64,000 bases of DNA. Source: Deinococcus arboris. GTDB taxonomy: Bacteria > Deinococcota > Deinococci > Deinococcales > Deinococcaceae. The position numbers were made by a program, and so were the translations under genes. Position 1 is the stretch's first letter. Each line of letters opens with the position of its first letter. The stretch covers positions 62,001 to 126,000 of the forward strand of contig NZ_WQLB01000007.1 of the NCBI RefSeq assembly GCF_009755355.1, written 5' to 3'. Positions 52,049 through 62,973 of this stretch are shown piece by piece. The notes under the pieces were generated by a model that saw nothing but the letters and a program-made list of their open reading frames with translations, ran no database searches and had not been told where the DNA came from.

Positions 52049-52507
52049 ATGAGCTGCATCCTGCGCGTCTATGGCCACTTTGATGTGACCGCTTTTCTGG
52101 CCGGAACCGCGTTTGCCCCACATTGGGTGTGGCGGGCAGGCGACCTGCTGGGGCGACCGCCACGCCCGGTCGGTGACTCCGGCTTTCTGCTGGCAACCAG
52201 TCAGGCCGAATTTGACCAGCCAGGCCAACAAATTGAGGACACCATCCTTTTTCTGGAGACGCACAACGCCAGCCTGCTGGCCATGCACCAGCGGCTGACA
52301 GCCACAGACCCCACGCTGAACCACAGCGACATGGAACTGGACTTTGGGATTGAGGACCGCGTTGGCACACCCGATGAGCAAGGCCGTGAGATTGTCCTCC
52401 AGGGCGACTATTTTCCATCTCAGTTGATTCGGCTGGCGGGGCAGCTTGGACTCAGCCTGACGGTATCCCGGTATCCCCGTACGCTTCCAGAGGACACTGA
52501 ATCCTGA
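52049..52507 (+). CDS. Hypothetical protein (possibly DUF4279-like)
   Basis: A 152-residue soluble acidic protein starting MSCILRVYGHFDVTAFLAGT; this pattern, with WRAGDLLGRPP after it, is reminiscent of DUF4279 proteins, but I am not sure. TAGCAT (52036-52041) ends 7 nt before the ATG, so it is probably leaderless. Followed by the promoter of the thiamine operon at about 52517. Confidence 0.55.
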   Translation: MSCILRVYGHFDVTAFLAGTAFAPHWVWRAGDLLGRPPRPVGDSGFLLATSQAEFDQPGQQIEDTILFLETHNASLLAMHQRLTATDPTLNHSDMELDFGIEDRVGTPDEQGREIVLQGDYFPSQLIRLAGQLGLSLTVSRYPRTLPEDTES

Positions 52508-52530
52508 GTTCTGCGCTATTCTTGCGGATG

Positions 52531-52619
52531 CGTCACCGGGGGTGCCGAACCAGAGCAGGTTTGGCTGAGACTTACCCCAGGAACCTGATCCGGGTCATTC
52601 CGGCGGAGGGAGCGTGACT
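52531..52619 (+). ncRNA. TPP riboswitch (thi box) aptamer
   Basis: Core GGCTGAGACTTACCCCAGGA with ACCTGATCCGGGTCATTCCG matches the thi-box consensus (CUGAGA, ACCUGAUC). P1 is GTCAC (52532-52536) with GTGAC (52614-52618). TATTCT at 52517-52522 may be the -10. It binds thiamine diphosphate and should shut off the downstream uptake operon when the vitamin is plentiful. Confidence 0.95.
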
Positions 52620-52653
52620 GGCCCCGCCATGCATGCTGGCGGCGGCCCCCGCT

Positions 52654-52681
52654 TCCCCTCGTGACGCGAGGGGACTTTTTT
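52654..52681 (+). terminator. Terminator/SD-sequestering hairpin of the TPP riboswitch
   Basis: TCCCCTCG / CGAGGGGA with loop TGACG, then CTTTTTT running straight into the thiB ATG (52682). The only ribosome-binding stretch (GAGGGG) is in the 3' arm, so the one hairpin can block both elongation and translation. Confidence 0.88.
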
Positions 52682-53710
<1,029 letters not shown>

Positions 53711-54248
53711 GGCAGAAGGGTAGAGGTGAGATGGGCGGGGTCGTCGCTTGCCCCACCCCCCGAAGGGGCAGGGGGGAGCAACGTTGGCACTGGGCAAGGG
53801 TTGACTGGCGTGGCGGGGAGACCAAGTCTTTCTGCGCTGTAGACGCCGTGGCGCTCCTACCGCCCATCGCCTCACGCCCGCGCGCTGCGCGCACGACGGC
53901 TTCCGTTGCTGGTCCTGTGGTGGTGGCAGGTGAGGACGCTTAGGGCGCGAGGTTCTACTGTTGAAAGGCGCTCCAGCAGCTTCGTTTTCAAAGTCGAACC
54001 TCTGGGCCGCACCAAGACCCCTTGCCCCGTTTCTGCCCAGGGCCAGACGAGGCCAGACACATGACCGAGTTGAGCAGACCCACCAACTTCAGTAGCCACT
54101 CTTGCCGAGCGCAGCGCTGCTCGCCCTGTCATCAGGTTCCAGGCGCATCAGTCACACCAGCGGCAACGCGCAGGGCGGCCTGCGCGGCGAAGTCGTCTCC
54201 CTTTGGGGGCTGGGGAGTGGGGCACACGCACAGAGCAACTGGCTGCCT
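53711..54248. other. Long intergenic gap inside the thiamine operon
   Basis: 538 bp between thiB and thiP. It starts with a G/C-run palindrome (CCCCACCCCCCGAAGGGGCAGG around 53752). No frame is convincing on codon pattern. The spacing is unusual for an operon otherwise full of 4-bp overlaps, so a repeat or a decayed gene may sit here; I see no clear remnant. Confidence 0.45.
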
Positions 54249-55786
<1,538 letters not shown>

Positions 55787-55790
<4 letters not shown>

Positions 55791-56455
55791 GAGACTCAGG
55801 CATGAGTGACCCGCTGACTGAACGGCTACGCACCTTTATTCAGGCTGAGGGCATTGCCATTGACAAGTGCTTCCAACTGCATCCCAGTGGCGTTCATTCG
55901 GTAGTGAACTGTGTGTTCAGCGCTCAGGCCAGATTTGATGCCGTGGTAATCCCCATGTTGAACCGGCTGAATGAACGTCTGCCGGATACGCCAGCACTGA
56001 CTTTTCAGGAGTTTGTGACCGATGTGGACGACCTGGGCCCAGAACGCTACGCCGCCGAAGTTTTGAACCGGCAGAAGCTGGCCAGGCGGCCAAAGGTTGA
56101 AGTGGCACGGGATGTGGCCGTGTTCCTCAGCGAAAGGCGCGTGTCCACGCGAGCAGACTTTGAAGCCTTGACCGATGAAAAGGCGGAGCAACTGGTGCTG
56201 ATTGACCTCGTATGCAAGGTTAAGGGGATTGGCCCAACGCTGGCCCATTACCTGACGTGGCTCATGGGCCGCGAGCAGCATGTCAAGGTGGATAGCCTGC
56301 TCACCCGACTGTTTAGACGACTGGAGCCCACAGCACAGAAGACTGAGCTTGTGACTGCCATTCGGGCTATCGCCGCCGAGATGAACACCACCCCTGCCCG
56401 CCTGGATAACGCCCTGTGGCGCTATGAAAGTCAGAGAGGAAGATCTCAATTGTGA
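55787..56455 (+). CDS. Helix-hairpin-helix (HhH-GPD-like) protein embedded in the thiamine operon
   Basis: A 222-residue protein. [20 protein letters not shown] and [20 protein letters not shown], followed by [15 protein letters not shown], resemble the helix-hairpin-helix layout of endonuclease III-type DNA glycosylases, but the catalytic Lys/Asp and FeS Cys cannot be assigned. It is linked by 4-bp overlaps to both thiP and thiQ. Base composition is somewhat less GC-rich than its neighbours. A repair-like protein between transporter genes looks like a later insertion that kept the operon coupling. Confidence 0.65.
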
Positions 56456-57426
56456 CCGCCCCCGCCCTGACCCTCAGCGGCCTGCACAAAGCCTTTGGCC
56501 CCGTCCAAGCCGTGCAGGACGTGACCCTGACCGTTCAGTCAGGCGAAACAGTGGCGCTGCTGGGGCCGTCGGGCTGCGGCAAGAGCACAGTGCTGCGGCT
56601 GGTCGCTGGACTAGACCAGCCTGACAGCGGCGCCGTGCAGATTGGCGGCCAGGACATGACCGCGCTCCCCCCCGAAGCCCGCCGGGTGGGCCTGGTGTTT
56701 CAGGATTACGCCCTCTTTCCGCACCTGAGCGTGCTGGACAATGTGGCATATGGCCCCCGCGTTCGCGGCGCTCCGCGCGCCCAGGCCCAGCGCCGCGCCC
56801 AGGAAGCTCTGGCGCTGGTCGAATTGACGGGGCTGGAGGCCCGCCGCCCCGCCCAGCTGTCCGGCGGGCAGGCGCAGCGGGCGGCACTGGCCCGCGCTCT
56901 GGCCACCGACGCGCCCCTGCTGCTGCTGGACGAACCGATGTCCAACCTTGACGAGCGCCTGCGCGCCGAACTGCGGGCCAGCCTGCGGGCGCTGTTTGCG
57001 CGGGTGGGGGCCGGCGTGCTGCTGGTCACCCACGACCAGCGCGAGGCGCGTGCGCTGGCCAGCCGCGTAGCGGTGATGCGGGCCGGGCAGCTGATCCAGA
57101 CAGGCCCGGCCGAGGCGGTGTTCACGGCCCCGGCCACCGCCTGGGTCGCTGCCTTTATGGGCGAAGCCAACCTGCTGCCCGCTGGGCCTGGCCAGGTGCG
57201 CCATATCCCTGAAACGGCCCTGCACCTGGGAGCAGGCGAGGCGTGGCCAGCGGTGGCCGCCCCAGCCGGCGAGGGCGGCACGCCGGTCACCGTGACCCAC
57301 CCCCTTGGCCCGCTGCACCTGACCCTCAGTCCGCGTGAGGCAACCCTGCTGGAGGGCGGCAGATTGCGCCTGACGGTGGACGACGCGCAGGTGCGCCTGC
57401 TGCCCGACGACCGGGAGGGCGCGTGA
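56452..57426 (+). CDS. thiQ: Thiamine ABC transporter, ATP-binding protein
   Basis: A 324-residue ABC ATPase. Walker A GPSGCGKST, signature LSGGQAQRAAL, Walker B LLLLDEPMSNLDE and switch His in VTHDQREA are all intact. The extra 100 C-terminal residues resemble a TOBE-like regulatory domain. It drives ThiP. GTG 56452 overlaps the HhH gene, and the stop overlaps the next GTG. Confidence 0.9.
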   Translation: MTAPALTLSGLHKAFGPVQAVQDVTLTVQSGETVALLGPSGCGKSTVLRLVAGLDQPDSGAVQIGGQDMTALPPEARRVGLVFQDYALFPHLSVLDNVAYGPRVRGAPRAQAQRRAQEALALVELTGLEARRPAQLSGGQAQRAALARALATDAPLLLLDEPMSNLDERLRAELRASLRALFARVGAGVLLVTHDQREARALASRVAVMRAGQLIQTGPAEAVFTAPATAWVAAFMGEANLLPAGPGQVRHIPETALHLGAGEAWPAVAAPAGEGGTPVTVTHPLGPLHLTLSPREATLLEGGRLRLTVDDAQVRLLPDDREGA

Positions 57427-58058
57427 TTGCCTGGATTCTGGTGGGGGGCCGCCTCATCCCTACGCCTCTGCTGGGCACGCTGCCGCGCCCAGACCTCGTG
57501 ATTGCGGCGGATGGCGGCGCGCGCCACGCGGTCCTGCTGGGGGTCACAGTGGACACCTGGGTGGGCGACTTCGATTCTTCGGGAGGGGTGCACATCAGTG
57601 CGCCGCGAGAAGTTCATCCCACCGCCAAGAACGCCACCGACGCCGAACTGGCCGTACAGGCCGCCCGCAGCCGCGGCGCCACCGAATTGGTCATTCTGGG
57701 CGCCTTTGGGGGCCGCTTTGACCACGCCCTGGCCCTGGCCCTGGGCGCCGTGCGCCTGACGGGCGAGGGCCTGCGCGTCACCCTGACCAGCGGCGATGAA
57801 TGGGGCTGGCCGCTCCTGCCTAGCTCTCCCCTGTCGCTGGCCCTGCCCCCCGGCGCCACCCTGAGCGTGCTGGCCCTGACGGAGCTGCGCGCCCTGACCC
57901 TACGCGGCGTGCGCTGGCCCCTGACGGGCGCCGATGTCCCCCTGGGCAGCGGCTGGACCGTCAGTAATGAGGTCCAGGAGGAGCGGGTCACTGCCGAACT
58001 GGGCGCGGGCCTCGCCCTGCTGACTCTCCTTCCCGACACAGCAGAGGAGCCGCGCTAG
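57423..58058 (+). CDS. thiN: Thiamine diphosphokinase
   Basis: A 211-residue enzyme that turns thiamine and ATP into thiamine diphosphate and AMP. VIAADGGARHA, VGDFDSSGG, HPTAKNATDAELA and GGRFDHALA are the TPK motifs for Mg-ATP and thiamine. Thus the operon imports the vitamin and makes the cofactor, which then acts on its own riboswitch. A terminator overlaps its 3' end. Confidence 0.92.
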   Translation: MIAWILVGGRLIPTPLLGTLPRPDLVIAADGGARHAVLLGVTVDTWVGDFDSSGGVHISAPREVHPTAKNATDAELAVQAARSRGATELVILGAFGGRFDHALALALGAVRLTGEGLRVTLTSGDEWGWPLLPSSPLSLALPPGATLSVLALTELRALTLRGVRWPLTGADVPLGSGWTVSNEVQEERVTAELGAGLALLTLLPDTAEEPR

Positions 58059-58074
58059 GGCCGCTCCTCTTTTC
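58043..58074 (+). terminator. Terminator of the thiamine operon
   Basis: AGAGGAGC / GCTCCTCT with a 12-base loop followed by TTTCT; the 5' arm lies within the last codons of the kinase gene. Confidence 0.85.
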
Positions 58075-58086
58075 TCCCTGCTCAGC

Positions 58087-59457
58087 TTAGGGACACGCCT
58101 CCACCCCGGCCCGCGTGCCGCGCGTAAACCGGCAGCCATACGCCGCCTCGGCGACCACGCTGGGGGTGGTCACGTCGTCGCCGGCGGGTTTGGCCCCGCC
58201 CGCTTCCCACTTCACCAGGTCGGTAAAGGCTTCGACCAGTTCGGCTGGCGTAAATTCGCAGTGGCCGGCGGCGCGCACGGCCCGCTGCACCAGCCGTTCG
58301 CCGTTGCCCGCCGCGTTCACTACGGCGCGGTAGAGCTGCTGGTGCTTGAACGGCACGTAAAAGTCGCCCGTGGTGTGCACAGTCAGTACCGGCACGCTGA
58401 TGTCGCCGTTCACACGCGGCAGGAAGCGCACGGTGCCGGGGCGGGCCGGGTTGGGGTCGGCGGCGGGCGTCACGCGCAGGATACCGGCGTTAAATGTCTT
58501 CTCGGCCTCGGTGGGGACTGCGCCCGGTGTCCAGCGGTAGGTGGTGCCCGCGTTGCCGTAAAGGTTGCGCGGCAGGATACCCGTCACAGTGCCGTCAGCG
58601 CCGCCCGTGCTCAGGACCGCCTGCTGCCACTGGGCGGTGCGGAAGCCCAAGTCAAAGACCGGCCGCGCCCCGCCGGTCAGGTTGCGGGCAATCTCGCGCA
58701 GTTTGGCGCCTTGCGTGGCGTTTTCCTGCCACAGCGCGCCGCCCACGCTGCTGAAAGTGGTGGCCAGAATATCGGGCAGCAGCACCCGGTAGGTGTCCTG
58801 GCCCTGGGGAAAGGTCTTGGGCCCCAGGCCGGCCAGTTGCGCGGCCACCAGCGGATAGTCACCCAGCCACTGAAACTCGTACTCCTCGTCCATCACGCCG
58901 CACAGGGGCAGGGCGGCGGCGTAAGCCGTCTTGTTCTTTGCCGTGGCCTGCGTTTCCTTCTCCACGGCGGCGCCGGCCACGTGCCCGCCCATGCTGACGC
59001 CCACAATTAGGGTCTTTTTCGGCGCGGCGTACTTGCCGCCCGTCAGGGACACGAAGGCGTTTGCCAGCGCATTGGTGTCTTCTACCCCCGCCTGCACGTC
59101 GTAGGAGTTGGCGCTGTACGAACTGGCGGCCCAGGCGTACCCCTGGCTCAGCCACAGGGCGCGCAGGGGCGGCGCCTGCACACGCAAGTCTTTGCCTTCG
59201 CCCGCATAGCCGTGGGCGTACATCACCAGCTGGCCGTTCCAGTTGGCCGGGACCTCAAGGGCGTAACTGGCCTCGCCGTGCAGGCCTGGCAGCTTGCCCT
59301 GATACAGGTCGGCGCCGGGCTGGGCGCTCAGCGCAGGCACAATGGCCGTAAAGGTGCGGCTGTCGTGCAGGCGCGTTTCGGTGGGCAGGGGCGCGGGCTG
59401 GGTGCGGGTGCAGGCACTCAGGGCCAGGGCCGAGAGCAGAGCGGCAGAGACGCGCAT
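58087..59457 (-). CDS. Lipoprotein alpha/beta hydrolase
   Basis: A 456-residue protein with lipoprotein signal MRVSAALLSALALSAC. VMYAHGYAGEGKD supplies the oxyanion-hole HG; LIVGVSMGGHVAG is the nucleophile elbow GxSxG; VPVLTVHTTGDFYVP the acid position and AAGHCEFTP the catalytic His. Membrane-anchored esterase or peptidase of unknown substrate. ATG 59457 has a CGGAGG Shine-Dalgarno. Unlike the similar class of gene at 10544 its frame is intact. Confidence 0.8.
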   Translation of the reverse strand: MRVSAALLSALALSACTRTQPAPLPTETRLHDSRTFTAIVPALSAQPGADLYQGKLPGLHGEASYALEVPANWNGQLVMYAHGYAGEGKDLRVQAPPLRALWLSQGYAWAASSYSANSYDVQAGVEDTNALANAFVSLTGGKYAAPKKTLIVGVSMGGHVAGAAVEKETQATAKNKTAYAAALPLCGVMDEEYEFQWLGDYPLVAAQLAGLGPKTFPQGQDTYRVLLPDILATTFSSVGGALWQENATQGAKLREIARNLTGGARPVFDLGFRTAQWQQAVLSTGGADGTVTGILPRNLYGNAGTTYRWTPGAVPTEAEKTFNAGILRVTPAADPNPARPGTVRFLPRVNGDISVPVLTVHTTGDFYVPFKHQQLYRAVVNAAGNGERLVQRAVRAAGHCEFTPAELVEAFTDLVKWEAGGAKPAGDDVTTPSVVAEAAYGCRFTRGTRAGVEACP

Positions 59458-59563
59458 GAAGAAACCTCCGGGGCTGAGGACGAATTGAACTGGGTTTAAA
59501 GATTGGAACGCCGCGATGATAGCGCCCGGAACCTCCCCCCGCCCAGCCTCGTACAGTGCAGGC

Positions 59564-60235
59564 ATGAGACAGGTTGGGATGGGCGGGCGTGGACGAGGAC
59601 TGGGCTGCGGGTGTCTGGGCTGCGGCGGCAGCGCCCTGCTGGTGGTGGCCCTGTTGGGCGGCCTGGCGTGGTTTTTTGTGATTCAGCCGGCCCGGTCGTT
59701 TCTGGCCGGCTGGCAGGGGCCGGCGCAGACCCAAACGCAGCCGCCGTCCGGTCAGGCACAGCCCCCAGGGAGCGCCACCTCCACCGGCACCGCGAACGCT
59801 GCCCTGACGCGCCAGGACGTGCAGCAGTTCGTGCGGGTGCGCCGCAAGGTGCGCGACGCCCTGGGGTCGTCGTTTACCGGCGTGCAGACAGTCTGGACCG
59901 ATGTGCAGAACGGCCAGAATCCCAACGTCTTGCAGATGCTGGGCGTGCTGCGTGAGGTGGGCAGCAGCGTGGGGACCGCGCGCCAGGCCCAGGCGGCGGC
60001 GCTGAGCAGCGAGGGCATGAGCGCCGAGCGCTACGCCCAGGTGCGCGCCGGAGTCAGCCGCGCGCTGGGCCTTCCCAATGTGGACTTTGCCCAGGCAGCC
60101 CAGGCCCTGCAAAGCGGGCAGGTGCCTGACCTGAACAGCACGGTGCAGTCGGGCACCGCCCAGGAGCGGGCGCTGGTGGAGCCCTTCCGCCGCGAACTGA
60201 CCGCCACGGCCGCCGCGGGACTGCTGGGGCTGTAG
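59564..60235 (+). CDS. Single-pass membrane protein, unknown
   Basis: A 223-residue protein with a Gly/Cys-rich start (GRGLGCGCLGCGG), a TM helix LLVVALLGGLAWFFVIQP, a Thr/Pro-rich linker and a helical outer domain (RQDVQQFVRVRRKVRDALG). I recognise no family. TACAGT ends 6 nt before ATG 59564 (leaderless). A terminator follows. Confidence 0.65.
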   Translation: MRQVGMGGRGRGLGCGCLGCGGSALLVVALLGGLAWFFVIQPARSFLAGWQGPAQTQTQPPSGQAQPPGSATSTGTANAALTRQDVQQFVRVRRKVRDALGSSFTGVQTVWTDVQNGQNPNVLQMLGVLREVGSSVGTARQAQAAALSSEGMSAERYAQVRAGVSRALGLPNVDFAQAAQALQSGQVPDLNSTVQSGTAQERALVEPFRRELTATAAAGLLGL

Positions 60236-60252
60236 GTCAATCCGCTCTCTCT

Positions 60253-60284
60253 TCCCCCTGGTGCTGGTGTGCCAGGGGGATTTT
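60253..60284 (+). terminator. Rho-independent terminator
   Basis: TCCCCCTGG / CCAGGGGGA with a 10-base loop followed by TTTT. Confidence 0.88.
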
Positions 60285-60380
60285 CTGTACCGGCTTCTCT
60301 GGGCCTATGATGACCAGAGGCCCAGCTGCTGCGGCGCTGGCCCCCGCCCCGTTCCTTTCTGCTGTTCCGAGGAGGCACAC

Positions 60381-60863
60381 ATGACCCGATTTCACCGCTC
60401 GCTGAGGGCCGCCGCACTGCTGGGGGCCGCGCTGGGAGGCGGCGTGCTGGCCGCCGCAACCCTCAAATCATTCTCGATGGACGCCGAAAACGCTTCGGGC
60501 AGCGAGAAGTACGTCATCACTGGTAAGGCGCCAGGCACCTACGAGGCCGATACCTTTTTCAAACGGCTTGAAGACGACGACCGCGACGTGACCATGAAAT
60601 TCCGCGTGGCCAGCACCCTCGTCACCTACGACGTCGCGGCCCCGCGCAAGGTGCTGCGCAGCGTGAAGACCTCCACCCGGCAGCTGCTGGTGCTGGACAC
60701 GCAGGGCAACTCCAGTTTCTCGGAGCGCTACCACCTGGGGATGTCGGTGGCGGCCAAAGGGGTCCCTGGCCGCTTTGTCTTCTGCGAGGCCAGCGCCGAC
60801 ACGCTGGCACCCATGACCGAAGCCATCGCCATCTGCGACTCGCTGACGGTCAAGAAGAAGTAA
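60381..60863 (+). CDS. Secreted hypothetical protein
   Basis: A 160-residue exported protein (signal LRAAALLGAALGGGVLAAA). Two Cys near the C-terminus (VFCEASAD, AICDSLTV) may form a disulfide. No domain recognised. ATG 60381 has a GAGGAGG Shine-Dalgarno; TATGAT near 60307 is a likely -10, so a leader of about 65 nt. Confidence 0.65.
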   Translation: MTRFHRSLRAAALLGAALGGGVLAAATLKSFSMDAENASGSEKYVITGKAPGTYEADTFFKRLEDDDRDVTMKFRVASTLVTYDVAAPRKVLRSVKTSTRQLLVLDTQGNSSFSERYHLGMSVAAKGVPGRFVFCEASADTLAPMTEAIAICDSLTVKKK

Positions 60864-61199
60864 TACGGACGCCGATTCAATCGTTTGCCAAAACGATTTG
60901 ATCCGAGCAGGGCGGGTTCCGGGCGTGGAGGTTGCGAGCCAGTTCTGTTCTGATGTATCAACGGAACAGACGGAATCCATATAAGGCGAATTCCGGCGCC
61001 TCTGTGGGCCAGCAAGGCCACCCGGTCGGCTCCGCAGATGAAGGCAAAGGAGCAGACGGGGTCAGGCGGGGACACACTGGGACGCTTTCGATGGGCCCCT
61101 GGGGTGGCCTGAGCATCAGCAGAGCTAACGCACAGGGCCGGGGCCAACTGTTGCCCACCTTGCGCCTGACGGGTTGCCGCTTCCGCTAAGGTGAGCGGC
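60864..61199. other. Intergenic region with nested palindromes
   Basis: 336 bp before hemL. It holds AATCGTTT-GCCA-AAACGATT (60879-60898) and TCTGTTC/GAACAGA (60944-60970). It is less GC-rich than its surroundings, so a small repeat element (MITE-like) is possible. The hemL promoter (TAAGGT 61187-61192) is at its end. No gene seen. Confidence 0.5.
60879..60898. repeat. Palindrome, 8-bp arms
   Basis: AATCGTTT and AAACGATT, loop GCCA, 16 bp after the stop of the secreted protein; may serve as terminator or as repeat-element core. Confidence 0.55.
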
Positions 61200-62546
61200 A
61201 TGACCACTGACCTTCTGGCGGCGCCTGCGGCCACCACGCGCTCTGAGGCGCTGTTTGCGCGGGCGCGGGCCGTCACACCCGGCGGGGTGAACAGCCCGGT
61301 GCGGGCCTTTCGCAGCGTGGGCGGCACCCCGCGCTTTATCGCCAAGGCCGACGGCGCCTACCTGACCGACGCCGACGGCACGCGCTACCTCGATTACATC
61401 GGGTCGTGGGGGCCGATGATTCTGGGGCACAACCACCCGGCGGTGCGCGAAGCGGTGGCCGAGGCCCTGCCCCTGGGCACCAGTTACGGCGCCCCCAGCG
61501 AGCGCGAGGTGCTGCTGGCCGAACTGGTCACGCGCCTGACCGGCGCCGAGCGGGTGCGCTTTGTCAGCTCTGGCACCGAGGCCACCATGAGCGCCCTGCG
61601 CCTGGCACGCGGCTTTACCGGCCGCAAGTACACCGTGAAATTCCGGGGCAACTACCACGGCCATGCCGACGGCCTGCTGGTCGAGGCGGGCAGCGGCCTG
61701 CTGACGAACGCCGACACCCTGGGCGCGGCGGCCCCCAGCAGCGCGGGCGTGCCCGAGGACTACGCCCGCCTGACCCTGGTCAGCGAATACAACGACCCGG
61801 CGGCCCTGGACGCCCTGATGGCCGCGCGCGGTGACGAGATTGCCGCTGTCATTTTTGAGCCGGTGGTGGGCAACGCCGGGGTGCTGATTCCCACCCCTGA
61901 CTTCCTGGCCGCGCTGCACCGCGTGAAGGACCGGGGCGCGCTGCTGATTGCCGACGAGGTGATGACGGGCTTTCGCCTGTCGCTGCGCGGCGCCACCGGC
62001 CTGCTGGGCCTGGAACCCGACCTCACCTGCTGGGGCAAGATTATCGGCGGCGGCCTGCCGGTGGGCGCTTACGGCGGCCGGGCCGAGGTGATGGATTTCG
62101 TTTCGCCGCAGGGGCCGGTGTATCAGGCCGGGACCCTCAGCGGCAATCCTCTGGCGATGGCCGCCGGACTGGCGACCCTGAAAACGCTGGAAGCCGATCC
62201 TGGGCTGTATGCCCGGCTGGACGCCTACACGGCGGCGCTGGCAGGGGGCCTGCGGGCGGCGGCGCAGGAGGCGGGCGTGGCGATCAGCATCAACCACGTG
62301 GGCAGCATGCTCACGGCCTTTCATCAGGGGGTGCCGGACGGGTCCATTCGGACCTACACCGACGCGGCGCGCAGCGACACCGCCGCCTTCGCCCACTGGT
62401 TCCAGGGCCTGCTGGCGCGCGGCGTGTACTGGGCGCCCAGCCAGTTTGAGAGCATCTTTGTCAGTGCCGCGCACGGCGACGAGGAACTGGGCCTGACCCT
62501 GGAAGCCGCGCAGGCGGCCTACGCCAGCCTGGGGGCCAGCGCATGA
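61200..62546 (+). CDS. hemL: Glutamate-1-semialdehyde 2,1-aminomutase
   Basis: A 448-residue PLP enzyme of the C5 heme pathway, converting glutamate-1-semialdehyde to 5-aminolevulinate. VTPGGVNSPVRAFRSVGGTP is the usual N-terminus; SSGTEATMSALRLARG binds PLP; DLTCWGKIIGGGLPVGAYGG carries the Schiff-base Lys. ATG 61200 is preceded by TAAGGT with a 7-nt gap and no Shine-Dalgarno, so leaderless. The stop overlaps the CoA-binding gene. Confidence 0.96.
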   Translation: MTTDLLAAPAATTRSEALFARARAVTPGGVNSPVRAFRSVGGTPRFIAKADGAYLTDADGTRYLDYIGSWGPMILGHNHPAVREAVAEALPLGTSYGAPSEREVLLAELVTRLTGAERVRFVSSGTEATMSALRLARGFTGRKYTVKFRGNYHGHADGLLVEAGSGLLTNADTLGAAAPSSAGVPEDYARLTLVSEYNDPAALDALMAARGDEIAAVIFEPVVGNAGVLIPTPDFLAALHRVKDRGALLIADEVMTGFRLSLRGATGLLGLEPDLTCWGKIIGGGLPVGAYGGRAEVMDFVSPQGPVYQAGTLSGNPLAMAAGLATLKTLEADPGLYARLDAYTAALAGGLRAAAQEAGVAISINHVGSMLTAFHQGVPDGSIRTYTDAARSDTAAFAHWFQGLLARGVYWAPSQFESIFVSAAHGDEELGLTLEAAQAAYASLGASA

Positions 62547-62971
62547 CCCTGCGAACCTCTGTCCCCCAGATTCGGCAGGTGCTGACCGACCACAAGGTCA
62601 TCGCGGTGGTCGGGTTTCACCACGACTCCATGCGCCCGGCCTACTACGTTCCCGAATACATGCACCGCCAGGGCTACACGGTCATTCCAGTCAATCCGGC
62701 GCTGGCTGGGCGGGGTCAAAGCTACTTCGGCCACAAGGCGGTGGCCACCCTGGCCGAGTTGGACGTGCCCGTAGACATCGTGGATGTCTTTCGCCGCAGC
62801 GACAAGGTGCATGAGCATCTGGACGACATCCTGGCCATGACGCCGCTGCCGAAGGTGGTGTGGCTGCAACTGGGCATCCGCGACGATGCCACAGCCCAGG
62901 CCCTGACGGCGCGCGGGATTGATGTGGTGCAGGACCGCTGCCTGCTGGCCGACCACCGGGCGCTGCTCTAA
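62543..62971 (+). CDS. CoA-binding domain protein
   Basis: A 142-residue Rossmann-like protein of the CoA-binding (YccU) family: VIAVVGFHHDSMRPAYYVPE then YMHRQGYTVIPVNP, and KVVWLQLGIRDDATAQAL. Known to bind CoA or related nucleotides; exact role unknown. Starts in the ATGA shared with hemL, so cotranscribed. Confidence 0.88.
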   Translation: MTLRTSVPQIRQVLTDHKVIAVVGFHHDSMRPAYYVPEYMHRQGYTVIPVNPALAGRGQSYFGHKAVATLAELDVPVDIVDVFRRSDKVHEHLDDILAMTPLPKVVWLQLGIRDDATAQALTARGIDVVQDRCLLADHRALL

Positions 62972-62973
62972 GC

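Noticed and set aside
61125..62474. 449-codon open frame antisense to hemL
   Set aside because: Same shadow composition; hemL is certain.
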